A program made the translations under genes and the position numbers. From Planctomycetota bacterium (lineage in GTDB: Bacteria; Planctomycetota; Planctomycetia; Pirellulales; Pirellulaceae), in assembly GCA_026692905.1 (NCBI GenBank), contig JAPLNL010000033.1:1-64000 (forward strand): 64,000 bases of DNA, written 5' to 3'. Below the pieces are notes generated by a model, which was not told the DNA's origin, did not search any database, and saw nothing but the letters and a program-made list of their open reading frames with translations. Of this stretch, positions 28,986 to 37,300 are shown in pieces. Positions within the stretch are counted from its first letter, which is position 1. Every line of letters begins with the position of its first letter.

Positions 28986-29062
28986 GTATGCGTTTCAGAC
29001 ATCCGTTGGATTTAAAAGCGAGTTTGGCTTCTAAGCACATCCGCATTTGTTTTTCGTATCAA

Positions 29063-29135
29063 TTAGCCATTTGGCGTTAGCCCCGGTTCTCGACGAATGT
29101 CGAGTGAAAAACCGGGGCTAGCGCCCAATGGCTAA
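29063..29135. repeat. REP-like hairpin element, family A, best-preserved copy
   Basis: The outer arms are 26 bases each (TTAGCCATTTGGCGTTAGCC... and ...GGCTAGCGCCCAATGGCTAA) with two mismatches. Between them is an inner hairpin with stem CTCGAC/GTCGAG and loop GAAT. The total is 73 bases, ending in TTAGCC/GGCTAA. It lies in the divergent region between the LRR and HD genes. Confidence 0.88.
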
Positions 29136-29253
29136 AGGTTTGTTTCACTTGAAGACTCATGTCGAAGTGCCCTCCCCATTTGCCCCATGCTACAATCGTT
29201 TTGTCATTTTTGAAACCAATTGTCTCGAAAAGCCCCCTTAATATCCAATTCGA

Positions 29254-29805
29254 ATGAACCGAAACGACGCGCTAACGTTAATGCATGAGTATGTTCAGAA
29301 CGAGTCTCTTAGGCGTCACATGCTTGCTGTGGAGGCCGCAATGCGGGCTTATGCGGTATCGCTCGGTGAAGATGTCGAGAAGTGGGGCATGGTCGGATTG
29401 CTGCACGATTTCGACTACGAACGTTGGCCCAACCCTCCGGATCACCCCACCAAGGGGAGCGAGATCTTGCGACAAAAGCAGTATCCCGAAGATGTCATCT
29501 ACGCGATCCTTTCGCATGCGGACTACTTAACGGACTACCCACGCGTTGCTCGCTTGGACAAAGCGCTTTATGCGTGCGATGAACTGAGTGGGTTTTTGGT
29601 GGCGTGCGCCTTGGTACGTCCCGAACGCTTGATCGGTCTTGAGCCCAAGAGTGTTCGAAAGAAACTCAAGAACGCCAATTTCGCTGCCGCCGTGAATCGC
29701 GAAGATATCACGCGTGGTGCCGAGGATTTTGGTGTTGAATTGGACACGCACATTCAACTCTGCATCGCGGCGCTGAGCGGTATTTCGAAGGACCTATTTG
29801 GGTAG
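29254..29805 (+). CDS. HD-domain protein (predicted metal-dependent phosphohydrolase)
   Basis: A single HD domain covers most of the 183 residues: His at RRHMLAVE, the HD pair in GLLHDFDYERWPNPPDHP, and a later Asp in ALYACDELSGF. The family hydrolyses phosphoesters such as nucleotides, and the substrate here cannot be told. The segment LVRPERLIGLEPKSVRKKL is a feature of a widespread subfamily annotated only as HD/HDIG. An inverted repeat starts right after its stop codon. Confidence 0.88.
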   Translation: MNRNDALTLMHEYVQNESLRRHMLAVEAAMRAYAVSLGEDVEKWGMVGLLHDFDYERWPNPPDHPTKGSEILRQKQYPEDVIYAILSHADYLTDYPRVARLDKALYACDELSGFLVACALVRPERLIGLEPKSVRKKLKNANFAAAVNREDITRGAEDFGVELDTHIQLCIAALSGISKDLFG

Positions 29806-29882
29806 AGTGTCGAACAATTGTCGCTATTGTTCCTGCAACGATTGGGATACTCCAGCGACGATTGAGACAATCGTGCGACACT
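29806..29882. repeat. Inverted repeat directly after the HD gene stop codon
   Basis: Arms 29806-29822 (AGTGTCGAACAATTGTC) and 29866-29882 match except for two or three bases. The arm recurs at about 61298-61314 (AGTGTCGAACGATTGTC) after the molybdoenzyme gene, again close behind a stop codon. It may be a post-gene hairpin that ends or stabilises transcripts. Confidence 0.7.
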
Positions 29883-29968
29883 AAGTTTATGGTAAATCAA
29901 TTCGGGACTATGTTGCGGGCTTTGACCTGTTTTTGTTGTGAAAAGCGCCGAGGCTCGTTGAACTTCCT

Positions 29969-31351
29969 GTGATGCAATGCGACAATCGAGCTAACGTCCG
30001 TTGCCGCTCCGCTTGCCAGGAAATCCCTTTGAACGCTAGTCTTTTTCGTGCCGACATTCAACGTTGCGGCCGATCCGAACTCCAATGCATCCAACTTGAG
30101 AAACTGAATGCGCTCTTAGCCAAAGTCCTGCCGAATAATCGATACTACCAAGAACGGTTTGGCTGTTCTGCGCTGCGGCTGGACTCGCTTGCCGACTGGT
30201 CCAAGATGCCAACCTCGAAAAAGTCGGATTGGTTGGGAGATGACGCGAGTGGTCTAGCGATTCACCATTCCTTTCCACAGGACCAGTACCGGCGTTACCA
30301 TCGAACCAGTGGAACCAAGGGCAAACCGATGGTGATCTTGGACACTGCTGAAGACTGGCTGTGGTGGCTTGCGACGTGGCAGTATGTTCTGGATGCAAGC
30401 GGGATCCAGGCACACGATCGGATCATGATGGCTTTTTCGTTTGGTCCGTTTATCGGTTTTTGGAGCGCACACGATGCATGTTTGCAGCGAGGCTGTATGG
30501 TCATCCCGTGTGGAGGCATGTCGACTGCGGCTCGAATCGATTTGATTCAGTCAGCCAAACCGACGGTGCTTTTCAGCACTCCGAGTTATGCTTTGCATAT
30601 GGCGGACGACGCGGCCAATCGCGGGATCGATTTGGTCAGCTCGTCGATTCGTCAAGTCTTCGTCGCGGGCGAACCGGGCGGTAGTGTCCCCGCGATTCGT
30701 ACCAAGATCGAGTCTGCCTTTGGTGCGCAGGTTATGGACCACGCAGGAGCGACTGAGGTGGGCCCATGGGGCTTTGGCTCTCGCGATGGTCGAGCCATCC
30801 ACGTAATTGAAAGCGAGTTCATCGCCGAGTTCTTGCCTTGGGAGTCGGGGCCAGTTGAGGAGAATAAACCAGCAGGATCGGGGCTTGGCAGTGGCGTTTT
30901 CGAATTGGTACTGACGGCGTTGGGCCGGGTTGGCGCTCCCGTTCTCCGTTATCGAACAGGGGACCTTGTTCGCCCGACGTTTGTGGAGGGAAGTGACTGC
31001 AACTTTGTGAGGCTAGAATCGGGAGTCGTTGGACGAACCGATGACATGATTGTGGTGCGGGGCGTGAACATTTTTCCGTCGAGCATTGATACAATCGTAC
31101 GCTCGTTCCCGGCGATAACGGAGTACAGGCTAACTGTGTCCAAGCGAGGAGCGATGGATGAGTTGTTACTGGAGTTTGAGTCGAGCGAAGACACGGAACG
31201 AAATGTCTCAGAGGAGCTGGCCGAAAAGTTATCGATTCAACTCAACTTGAGATTTGAAGTGACCCGAGTCGACAAAGGAGTACTTCCCCGTTCGGAGGGC
31301 AAAGCGAGACGTATGTTTGACTTGAGAACGGCAGGCATAAAACGCCCATAG
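29969..31351 (+). CDS. Phenylacetate-CoA ligase (PaaK)-like adenylate-forming enzyme
   Basis: The protein has the PaaK layout: KLNALLAKVLPNNRYYQERFG near the start, the phosphate loop YHRTSGTKGKPM (usually TSGTTGxP), the acyl-acceptor region DHAGATEVGPWGFG, YRTGDLVRP and the C-terminal GRTDDMIVVRGVNIFPSSID. It should activate a carboxylic acid as acyl-AMP and then acyl-CoA; the acid is unknown. The start is uncertain: GTG 29969 or ATG 29972 precede about 20 atypical residues, and a later TTG near 30029 would also fit. The last five codons and the stop lie inside a 49-base tandem repeat. Confidence 0.87.
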   Translation: MMQCDNRANVRCRSACQEIPLNASLFRADIQRCGRSELQCIQLEKLNALLAKVLPNNRYYQERFGCSALRLDSLADWSKMPTSKKSDWLGDDASGLAIHHSFPQDQYRRYHRTSGTKGKPMVILDTAEDWLWWLATWQYVLDASGIQAHDRIMMAFSFGPFIGFWSAHDACLQRGCMVIPCGGMSTAARIDLIQSAKPTVLFSTPSYALHMADDAANRGIDLVSSSIRQVFVAGEPGGSVPAIRTKIESAFGAQVMDHAGATEVGPWGFGSRDGRAIHVIESEFIAEFLPWESGPVEENKPAGSGLGSGVFELVLTALGRVGAPVLRYRTGDLVRPTFVEGSDCNFVRLESGVVGRTDDMIVVRGVNIFPSSIDTIVRSFPAITEYRLTVSKRGAMDELLLEFESSEDTERNVSEELAEKLSIQLNLRFEVTRVDKGVLPRSEGKARRMFDLRTAGIKRP

Positions 31352-31437
31352 CACGACGCGCAAGCTAGTGAATTGAGCGAAGGGCATAAAACGCCCATAG
31401 CACGACGCGCAAGCTAGTGAATTGAGCAAAGGGCATG
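31334..31437. repeat. 49-base tandem duplication spanning the PaaK-like stop codon
   Basis: Two copies start at 31334 and 31383, differing at only a base or two, and a third partial copy (GGGCAT) follows. Each contains GCACGACGCGCAAGCTAG, also found at 1038, 45848 and 47174. The first copy encodes the final residues GIKRP and the TAG of the upstream gene. Confidence 0.9.
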
Positions 31438-31477
31438 ATCGCTTTCACTCTCGTTCCAGGGCTCTGCCGGCTTGTTC

Positions 31478-31584
31478 TAGCCACAAAAAAACACAGAATA
31501 CACAAAAAGCAGGAGCCGTTTCTTGGTCTTGCCCAAATAGAACACTTACGTGTCTTTTGTGCTTTTTGTGCCTTTTCGTGGCTA
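31478..31584. repeat. Imperfect inverted repeat, A-rich/T-rich arms
   Basis: The left arm from 31478 (TAGCCACAAAAAAACACAG... to AAAAAGC at 31510) pairs imperfectly with 31551-31584 (GTCTTTTGTGCTTTTTGTGC... to GTGGCTA). Arms end in TAGCCAC/GTGGCTA. Nothing that looks like a gene lies between. It lies between two convergent genes, so a role in bidirectional termination is possible. Confidence 0.7.
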
Positions 31585-31779
31585 ACTGATTCCAGGCTTT
31601 GACGGAAAGCACGAAAAGTCAGAGCAATAGAGGCTGAGCCGAGAAACGAGTTCAATCCGCATTTCAATGGTCCATGAGGTAGGTTTGCCGAAATAATTGC
31701 GGCGGCGAATTAGGATGCAATATCGAAAAGAGTTATGATTCCAGGATAAGCGAATGGCACATGCAAAAGAATGTTTGTG

Positions 31780-32928
31780 CTAAATTGCATTCAATTGTTC
31801 GAGCCGTGAAAAAATTCTCGCTCGTTGGTCGGGTGACGCGTTGCTCACTTGATCGAAACGGCCATTGAGTGCATCACGAGCGTCGTCTAGGAACCATTCA
31901 TAACATTCTGCGCCACGGTTTATCAGCAGATCAAATACTTTGTCTGAACCAGCGACCACTGCCCAACCGGCGGGCGAGTTGTTGTGTATTTTCCCCGATC
32001 TTGCGTTGATGTCGGCGCCGACATCGAGAAGCGCCTCGGCCGAAACAGGGCAGTTGCTCCAAGCAGCGGTGTGCAACGGAGTCGCTTGATCGTAGCCGCC
32101 GCGAATGTCGGGCATTAAGCCTCGATCTGCCAACATGCAAACCGATTCGCGTCGATCGCTTTTTGCGGCAGCGTGCAACGGAGTGGCATCGACTCCGATC
32201 GAGAAATTCAAAATGTTATACACATCATGTTCGTTCCCAGGCGGAAAGAACGACTGATTGATTCGAGCATGAATGAGGCCTGGATTGGCGTTCATAAGTT
32301 TGTCCAGGGTATCCATGCTTCCGCAGAGTACCGCGGAAAAGATGTCGGGTGATGCCCCTTTGCTCAAGAGGAAACGGGCTACCTCTGGACGCGTGCTACA
32401 AAGGTATTGCACGGGGGTGCTGTAGTGGTCGATGCATCTACCGTCCATTTCGGCGCCGCGTTCGAGCAGGAGCTGTGCCACGTCGGCTGTGTCTGCAAAA
32501 TGGAGAGGATGGCATCCATCGCCTCCCCTTTCCACCACACGAGAAGGATCATCATCAAGCAATCGTGCGACCTCGCTGTATCGGCCCAAGCCTGCTGCCG
32601 TATGGACGTCCATGGTTGCGCCATGGGAAAGCAGGTACTCAGCCATGCGATTGTCTCGCCGGAAGAGTGCGCAATGGAGTGGGCTCCAAGGCCCCATGCT
32701 CCAGTCGCTCTTCCTATTTGGATCGGCCCCCATCTCGATTACCGCTTCGACAATTGCTGGACGATTGCTGAAGCAAGCCGCAGTTAGCGGTGTCGCTCCA
32801 AAATTGCGATAGTCAAAACTATCGAGTACTCCTGGGACATTTGCAACGGATGCGAGCATTCGCTCGATGTTTCCGACGGCAAGTGCATTGAAGAAAGCAA
32901 TTTGGTCTGGTGTATTGTGCTTAACCAT
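31780..32928 (-). CDS. Ankyrin-repeat protein
   Basis: About nine ankyrin repeats fill most of the 382 residues, for example FGATPLTAACFSNRPAIVEA, SPLHCALFRRDNRMAEYLLS, TPLHAAAKSDRRESVCMLAD and ATPLHTAAWSNCPVSAEALL. There is no signal peptide or enzyme domain, so it is probably a cytoplasmic protein-binding scaffold. The final 40 residues fall outside the repeats. A small open frame ends seven bases upstream and could be co-transcribed. Confidence 0.9.
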   Translation of the reverse strand: MVKHNTPDQIAFFNALAVGNIERMLASVANVPGVLDSFDYRNFGATPLTAACFSNRPAIVEAVIEMGADPNRKSDWSMGPWSPLHCALFRRDNRMAEYLLSHGATMDVHTAAGLGRYSEVARLLDDDPSRVVERGGDGCHPLHFADTADVAQLLLERGAEMDGRCIDHYSTPVQYLCSTRPEVARFLLSKGASPDIFSAVLCGSMDTLDKLMNANPGLIHARINQSFFPPGNEHDVYNILNFSIGVDATPLHAAAKSDRRESVCMLADRGLMPDIRGGYDQATPLHTAAWSNCPVSAEALLDVGADINARSGKIHNNSPAGWAVVAGSDKVFDLLINRGAECYEWFLDDARDALNGRFDQVSNASPDQRARIFSRLEQLNAI

Positions 32929-32935
32929 CTCGATC

Positions 32936-33235
32936 CTACGATTTGCAAACGATGCCTACCAAAAAGGGAATAGGTGCTCCTGCCTCTTTTTCTGACTCGC
33001 AGGGATTGTCTGCCAAACTTTCTTCCATCCTATCCAGTCGTGCGACGATTTGTGGTATCAACTGGCTGAGCGGCGTCAGCTTTTTTCGCTTTTCGAATTG
33101 AATCAAGCCCGGAACCAGTCGAGCGGGCCTTAGGTTTTTACGGTTACTTCGGTACCATTTCCATTTGAAATTTAACTTCGATGCTTCGGCTAAAAGTGGC
33201 TTATGGCAGTTTTGACTCAACCTATTAAATGGCAT
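32936..33235 (-). CDS. Possible small protein overlapping the start of the DNA methyltransferase gene
   Basis: A 99-codon frame that is basic at the start and acidic near the end (LIPQIVARLDRMEESLADN). It ends seven bases before the ankyrin gene, which would suit an operon, but it overlaps the opposite-strand methyltransferase by 33 bases unless a shorter start is used. There is no recognisable family or ribosome site. It may be a chance frame. Confidence 0.3.
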   Translation of the reverse strand: MPFNRLSQNCHKPLLAEASKLNFKWKWYRSNRKNLRPARLVPGLIQFEKRKKLTPLSQLIPQIVARLDRMEESLADNPCESEKEAGAPIPFLVGIVCKS

Positions 33236-34084
33236 GGCGGCAAATACTATCTACGCAAGTGGATTGTTGGGCTGATGCCTCCGCATCTTCATTACGTGGA
33301 ACCATTCTTTGGTGGTGGTGGTATTCTATTGGCCAGAGACCCTGACAGAGATTGGATGTCAACCGAAACCGAGAAGCCGCCGACGGGAAAGCTGCCGGCT
33401 GCGTTGCAGGGGAGCAGTGAGGTTGCGAACGATCTTCATGGTGAGTTAATCAACTTTTGGAGAGTCTTGCAGAATCCCGATGACTTCGAAGGTTTTCGGA
33501 AGCGAATCGAATTGACTCCTTTTAGCGAAGCGGAGTTCGACGATGCTTTGGAGATCTCGCGCTCCGGTAAGCCGGCCAGCAACGTTGAGCGAGCGGTTCG
33601 ATTTTTTATCCTTGCACGCCAGTCGAGACAAGGACTGATGAAGGACTTTGCAACGCTTTCACGAAATCGAACCCGAAGTCGGATCAACGAGCAAGTTTCG
33701 GCTTGGTTGAATGTGATCGAGGGCCTACCAGATGTGCACCAGCGACTCCGCAATGTCGTAATTTTGAATCAAAGCGCTTTTGACGTCATTCGTAGACAAG
33801 ATGGAGAGAACACGTTGTTCTACTGCGACCCGCCGTATGTCCATGAAACTAGGTCCACTACGGGGGAATATGCCTTTGAGATGACTGAGGAACAGCATCG
33901 CGAGTTGCTGGACTTGTTGGCTGGGATTTCCGGTAAATTTATGTTGAGCGGCTACCCGAGCAAACTCTATCAAGAATGGGAAGTCCGACACGGTTGGAAA
34001 CGGCACGAGTTTTTAATCGATAACAAAGCCTCAGCTGGCAAAGTTAAGGAAACGATGACGGAATGTCTTTGGTGCAATTTCTAG
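33203..34084 (+). CDS. D12-class N6-adenine DNA methyltransferase (Dam-like)
   Basis: The enzyme methylates adenine in a short DNA target using SAM. The order is that of the Dam/DpnM group: start KWHGGKYYLRKWI, SAM motif VEPFFGGGGILL, NDLHGELINFWRVLQ, and catalytic motif DPPY in FYCDPPYVHETR. About 30 residues after the FGGGG motif (DRDWMSTETEKPPTGK) form an insertion. Its 293 residues are within the usual range. No restriction endonuclease is nearby, so it is an orphan, of a type often of phage or regulatory origin. The target cannot be read from sequence alone. Confidence 0.93.
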   Translation: MAVLTQPIKWHGGKYYLRKWIVGLMPPHLHYVEPFFGGGGILLARDPDRDWMSTETEKPPTGKLPAALQGSSEVANDLHGELINFWRVLQNPDDFEGFRKRIELTPFSEAEFDDALEISRSGKPASNVERAVRFFILARQSRQGLMKDFATLSRNRTRSRINEQVSAWLNVIEGLPDVHQRLRNVVILNQSAFDVIRRQDGENTLFYCDPPYVHETRSTTGEYAFEMTEEQHRELLDLLAGISGKFMLSGYPSKLYQEWEVRHGWKRHEFLIDNKASAGKVKETMTECLWCNF

Positions 34085-34363
34085 TAGGAATGAATGATCG
34101 ATTCGCACACCGAGTATATTGCGAACATTTGGCACAATGCCCAAGTTCACTGCGGTCCGTGGAGCTCGAGCTTGCGAGGGGCAGCGACTGGTGGGCTTGC
34201 CCCGCCAAAGTCGCCAATGCTTGGCGTGCTACACGTCAGTCCGGTGCGAAAAAGCACTCGTGCAATTCGACTCCAAGGTGGATACAATGAGAGGGACTGC
34301 ATTGCTTCGATTCCCCCGTTCCCGTCCCTCCCATTCCCCCATCCCTCGATCTGAGGTCCTGCT
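34085..34363. other. Intergenic region upstream of the PQQ-propeller operon
   Basis: About 280 bases with no gene I can support. The long five-gene operon starts at 34364 with a GAGG site just upstream, so its promoter should lie here. No clear -35/-10 pair or operator dyad is visible. Confidence 0.4.
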
Positions 34364-37300
34364 ATGTGGCATCGTATTTTCATTGGTGCGCTGTGGATGT
34401 GTTTCGGCCTTTTGCTGATTTCCCCCGATCGAGTCTTTGCTGATAGTCACCAGGACGCCACCGAAATCCTCAAGCAAACGGGGGTGACCGGCGGTTTCAT
34501 CGTCCATCTCGGTATTGGCTCGGGTGAATTGACGGTCGCCCTGAAACACGGAGATGGCGTCCAAGTTCAAGGCTTAGATCGCGATTCGGAAGTCGTCCTT
34601 CGCGCTCGTAAACGAATTCAGGCCCTTGGAATTTATGGCGACGTGGCGGTCGACCAGCTCGAGGGCGCGCAGTTGCCATACATCGACAATTTGGTCAATC
34701 TCATGGTCATCGAAAACCAAAGCAGTATCGCGGACGAAGAAGTGCTCCGGGTGCTGGTACCAAATGGAGTTGCCTATCGAAAAGAGACTGATGGCAAGTG
34801 GAGCAAAACGGTTAAGCCGCGTCCTAGCAACATCGATGAATGGTCACACTATCTTCATGATGCGAGCGGAAACTCGGTGGCACATGATGATGTCGTGGCG
34901 CCACCTCGGCATTTGCAGTGGGTAGGGAGTCCGCGGTACTCACGCCACCACGATCGCATGGCTAGCATGAGCGCTTTGGTCTCAACCGGCGGACGCATGT
35001 TTTATATTATGGACGAAGGGAGTCGTATCTCGATCCAGTTGCCATCAAAATGGAAACTGATTGCGAGAGATGCTTTCAATGGTACCGTCTTGTGGAAACG
35101 AGACATCAACAACTGGCAAAGCCATCTGTGGCCCCTTAAGAGTGGTCCAACCCAGTTGTCCCGACGACTGGTGTCAACCGAGGATACTGTTTTTGCAACC
35201 TTGGGAGCAGATGCACCATTAACCGCCATCGACGCCGCGACCGGCAAAACCGTTCGAACCTACGAGGGAACCGACGGGACCGAAGAGATCGTTAACACCG
35301 AGGGGCTGTTGTTTCTGGTCGTTCGAAAAGGTAAACGTCAACTTGCGGACTACGCTCCTTTGAACGGGACCGTCGGCGATCAAGCTCTTGCACGCGAGAT
35401 GTTTTGGGATGAAGATCCTCGCGTTTTAATGGCCGTCGATGCGAAAACGGGCAAGACGCTATGGGCCAAGCAAACCAAGATATCGCCGCTAACTTTAGCG
35501 GCTGACAAGTCACGGATCTATTTCCACGATGGCGAAAAATTGATCAGCGTAGAACATCAAACCGGCATGATCGCTTGGGAAACGAACCCTGTTAGCCGTC
35601 GCAATCAATTCACCTTCAACTTCGGGCCTCGGTTGGTGGTAGACGAGGAGGTAGTGCTCTATGCCGGTGGCGACGGCAAGATGATCAGCGTGTCCAAGGA
35701 GAACGGGCAGAAGCTCTGGGATTCGGTTCATCCTAATTCTGGCTATCAATCACCGCAGGACTTGTTGGTCATGAACGGACTCGTTTGGGTTGCCCCCACA
35801 ACCTCTGGAAAGGACACAGGCGTTTACACAGGCCGAGATCCTAAGACAGGACAGATCAAGAAGGAGTTTGCGCCGGACGTTGACACCTATTGGTTCCATC
35901 ACCGCTGTTATATCGCCAAAGCGACGGATAACTTCCTGATTCCGTCTAGGACTGGAACCGAGTTTGTGAGCCCCGATACTAAGCATTGGGATATCAACCA
36001 CTGGGTGCGCGGCGGTTGCCTTTATGGTGTCATGCCCTGCAACGGTCTGACTTACGCGCCGCCTCATAATTGTGCGTGCTACCCGGAAGCCAAGTTGTTC
36101 GGTTTCAATGCGCTCGCACCCCTCGCGCCGACGCGTCCAATTCCAACAAACGTCACCGAAGAAGGGCGATTGCAAAAAGGGACCGAGTTCTTGACGCCAT
36201 TGGAGGAGGTTGCTGATGCAAAGCGGGGTGACTGGCCCACATTCCGACACGATGGTTCGCGAAGCGGTTCGGCTTCGGAAATGATACCACCAGCGGTTGA
36301 TCGAAAGTGGAGTATCGATCTCGGCGGTCGATTAACGCCACCCGTCATCGCAAGCGGGAAAGTCTATGTCGCCAAAATGGACGCGCACACGTTGTACGCA
36401 TTAGACGAAACCAGCGGCAAGGAAATCTGGTCGTTTACCGCTGGCGCGCGAATCGATTCGCCTCCGACCGTACACCGGGGCAAGGTCGTTTTTGGTGGAA
36501 CCGATGGATGGGTGTACTGCTTGCAAGCGTCGAACGGAAAATTGGCTTGGCGATACCGAGCAGCTCCGATGGATCGACGAACGATGACGTACGAACAACT
36601 TGAATCGCTTTGGCCTGTTCACGGCAGTGTTTTGATTCAAGACGATGTCGTGCATTGTGTTTCCGGTCGCTCTAACTTCTTGGATGGCGGTCTTAGATTG
36701 ATTCGATTGGAACTTGCAACCGGCAAGAAACTGACGGAGAACATCATGGACGAAACCAATCCTGAAACCGGCAACAACATCCAGGAAAAGATTAAGGTGC
36801 TGCAGATGCCGGTCGGGCTGCCAGATATCTTGTCGACGGATGGCAAGTTCGTTTACATGAAATCGCAGAAGTTTGACATGGAAGGGAACCGACTTGAGAT
36901 CGGCCCAAATTCGGGAGACTTTATCGGACAAGCCTCGGTACAGCGAGGCGAGTCAGCTCACTTGTTTGCCCCCATGGGCTTTTTGGATGACTCTTGGTTC
37001 CATAGGTCATACTGGGTGCTTGGCCAGAGCTTTGCCGGAGGGCATGGTGGATACTATCAGGCAGGTCGATTTGCACCCTCGGGCCGCATCATGGTCAATG
37101 GCAACGGTTACGTTTATGGATACGGACGCAAGCCCGAGTATCTTCGATGGACAACGACGATGGAACATCAGCTGTTCAAAGCGGACCCAAACCCGCCGGA
37201 GATCCCCGCTAATTTTATCAAGACGCCCAATGCCAATGCGGTCGCTGGGAGTTCCTATGCTCAATTTCAGAAGGCACCGAGCCTAAACCCAACAGGAAAG

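Noticed and set aside
28784-29002. Extended N-terminus of the LRR protein
   Set aside because: It translates a GC-rich intergenic repeat (SPSPFSSRGGEGE), and a proper signal peptide begins at 28783.
33203-34084. Prophage or restriction-modification island around the DNA methyltransferase
   Set aside because: No integrase, phage structural gene or nuclease nearby; only the methyltransferase itself hints at phage origin.
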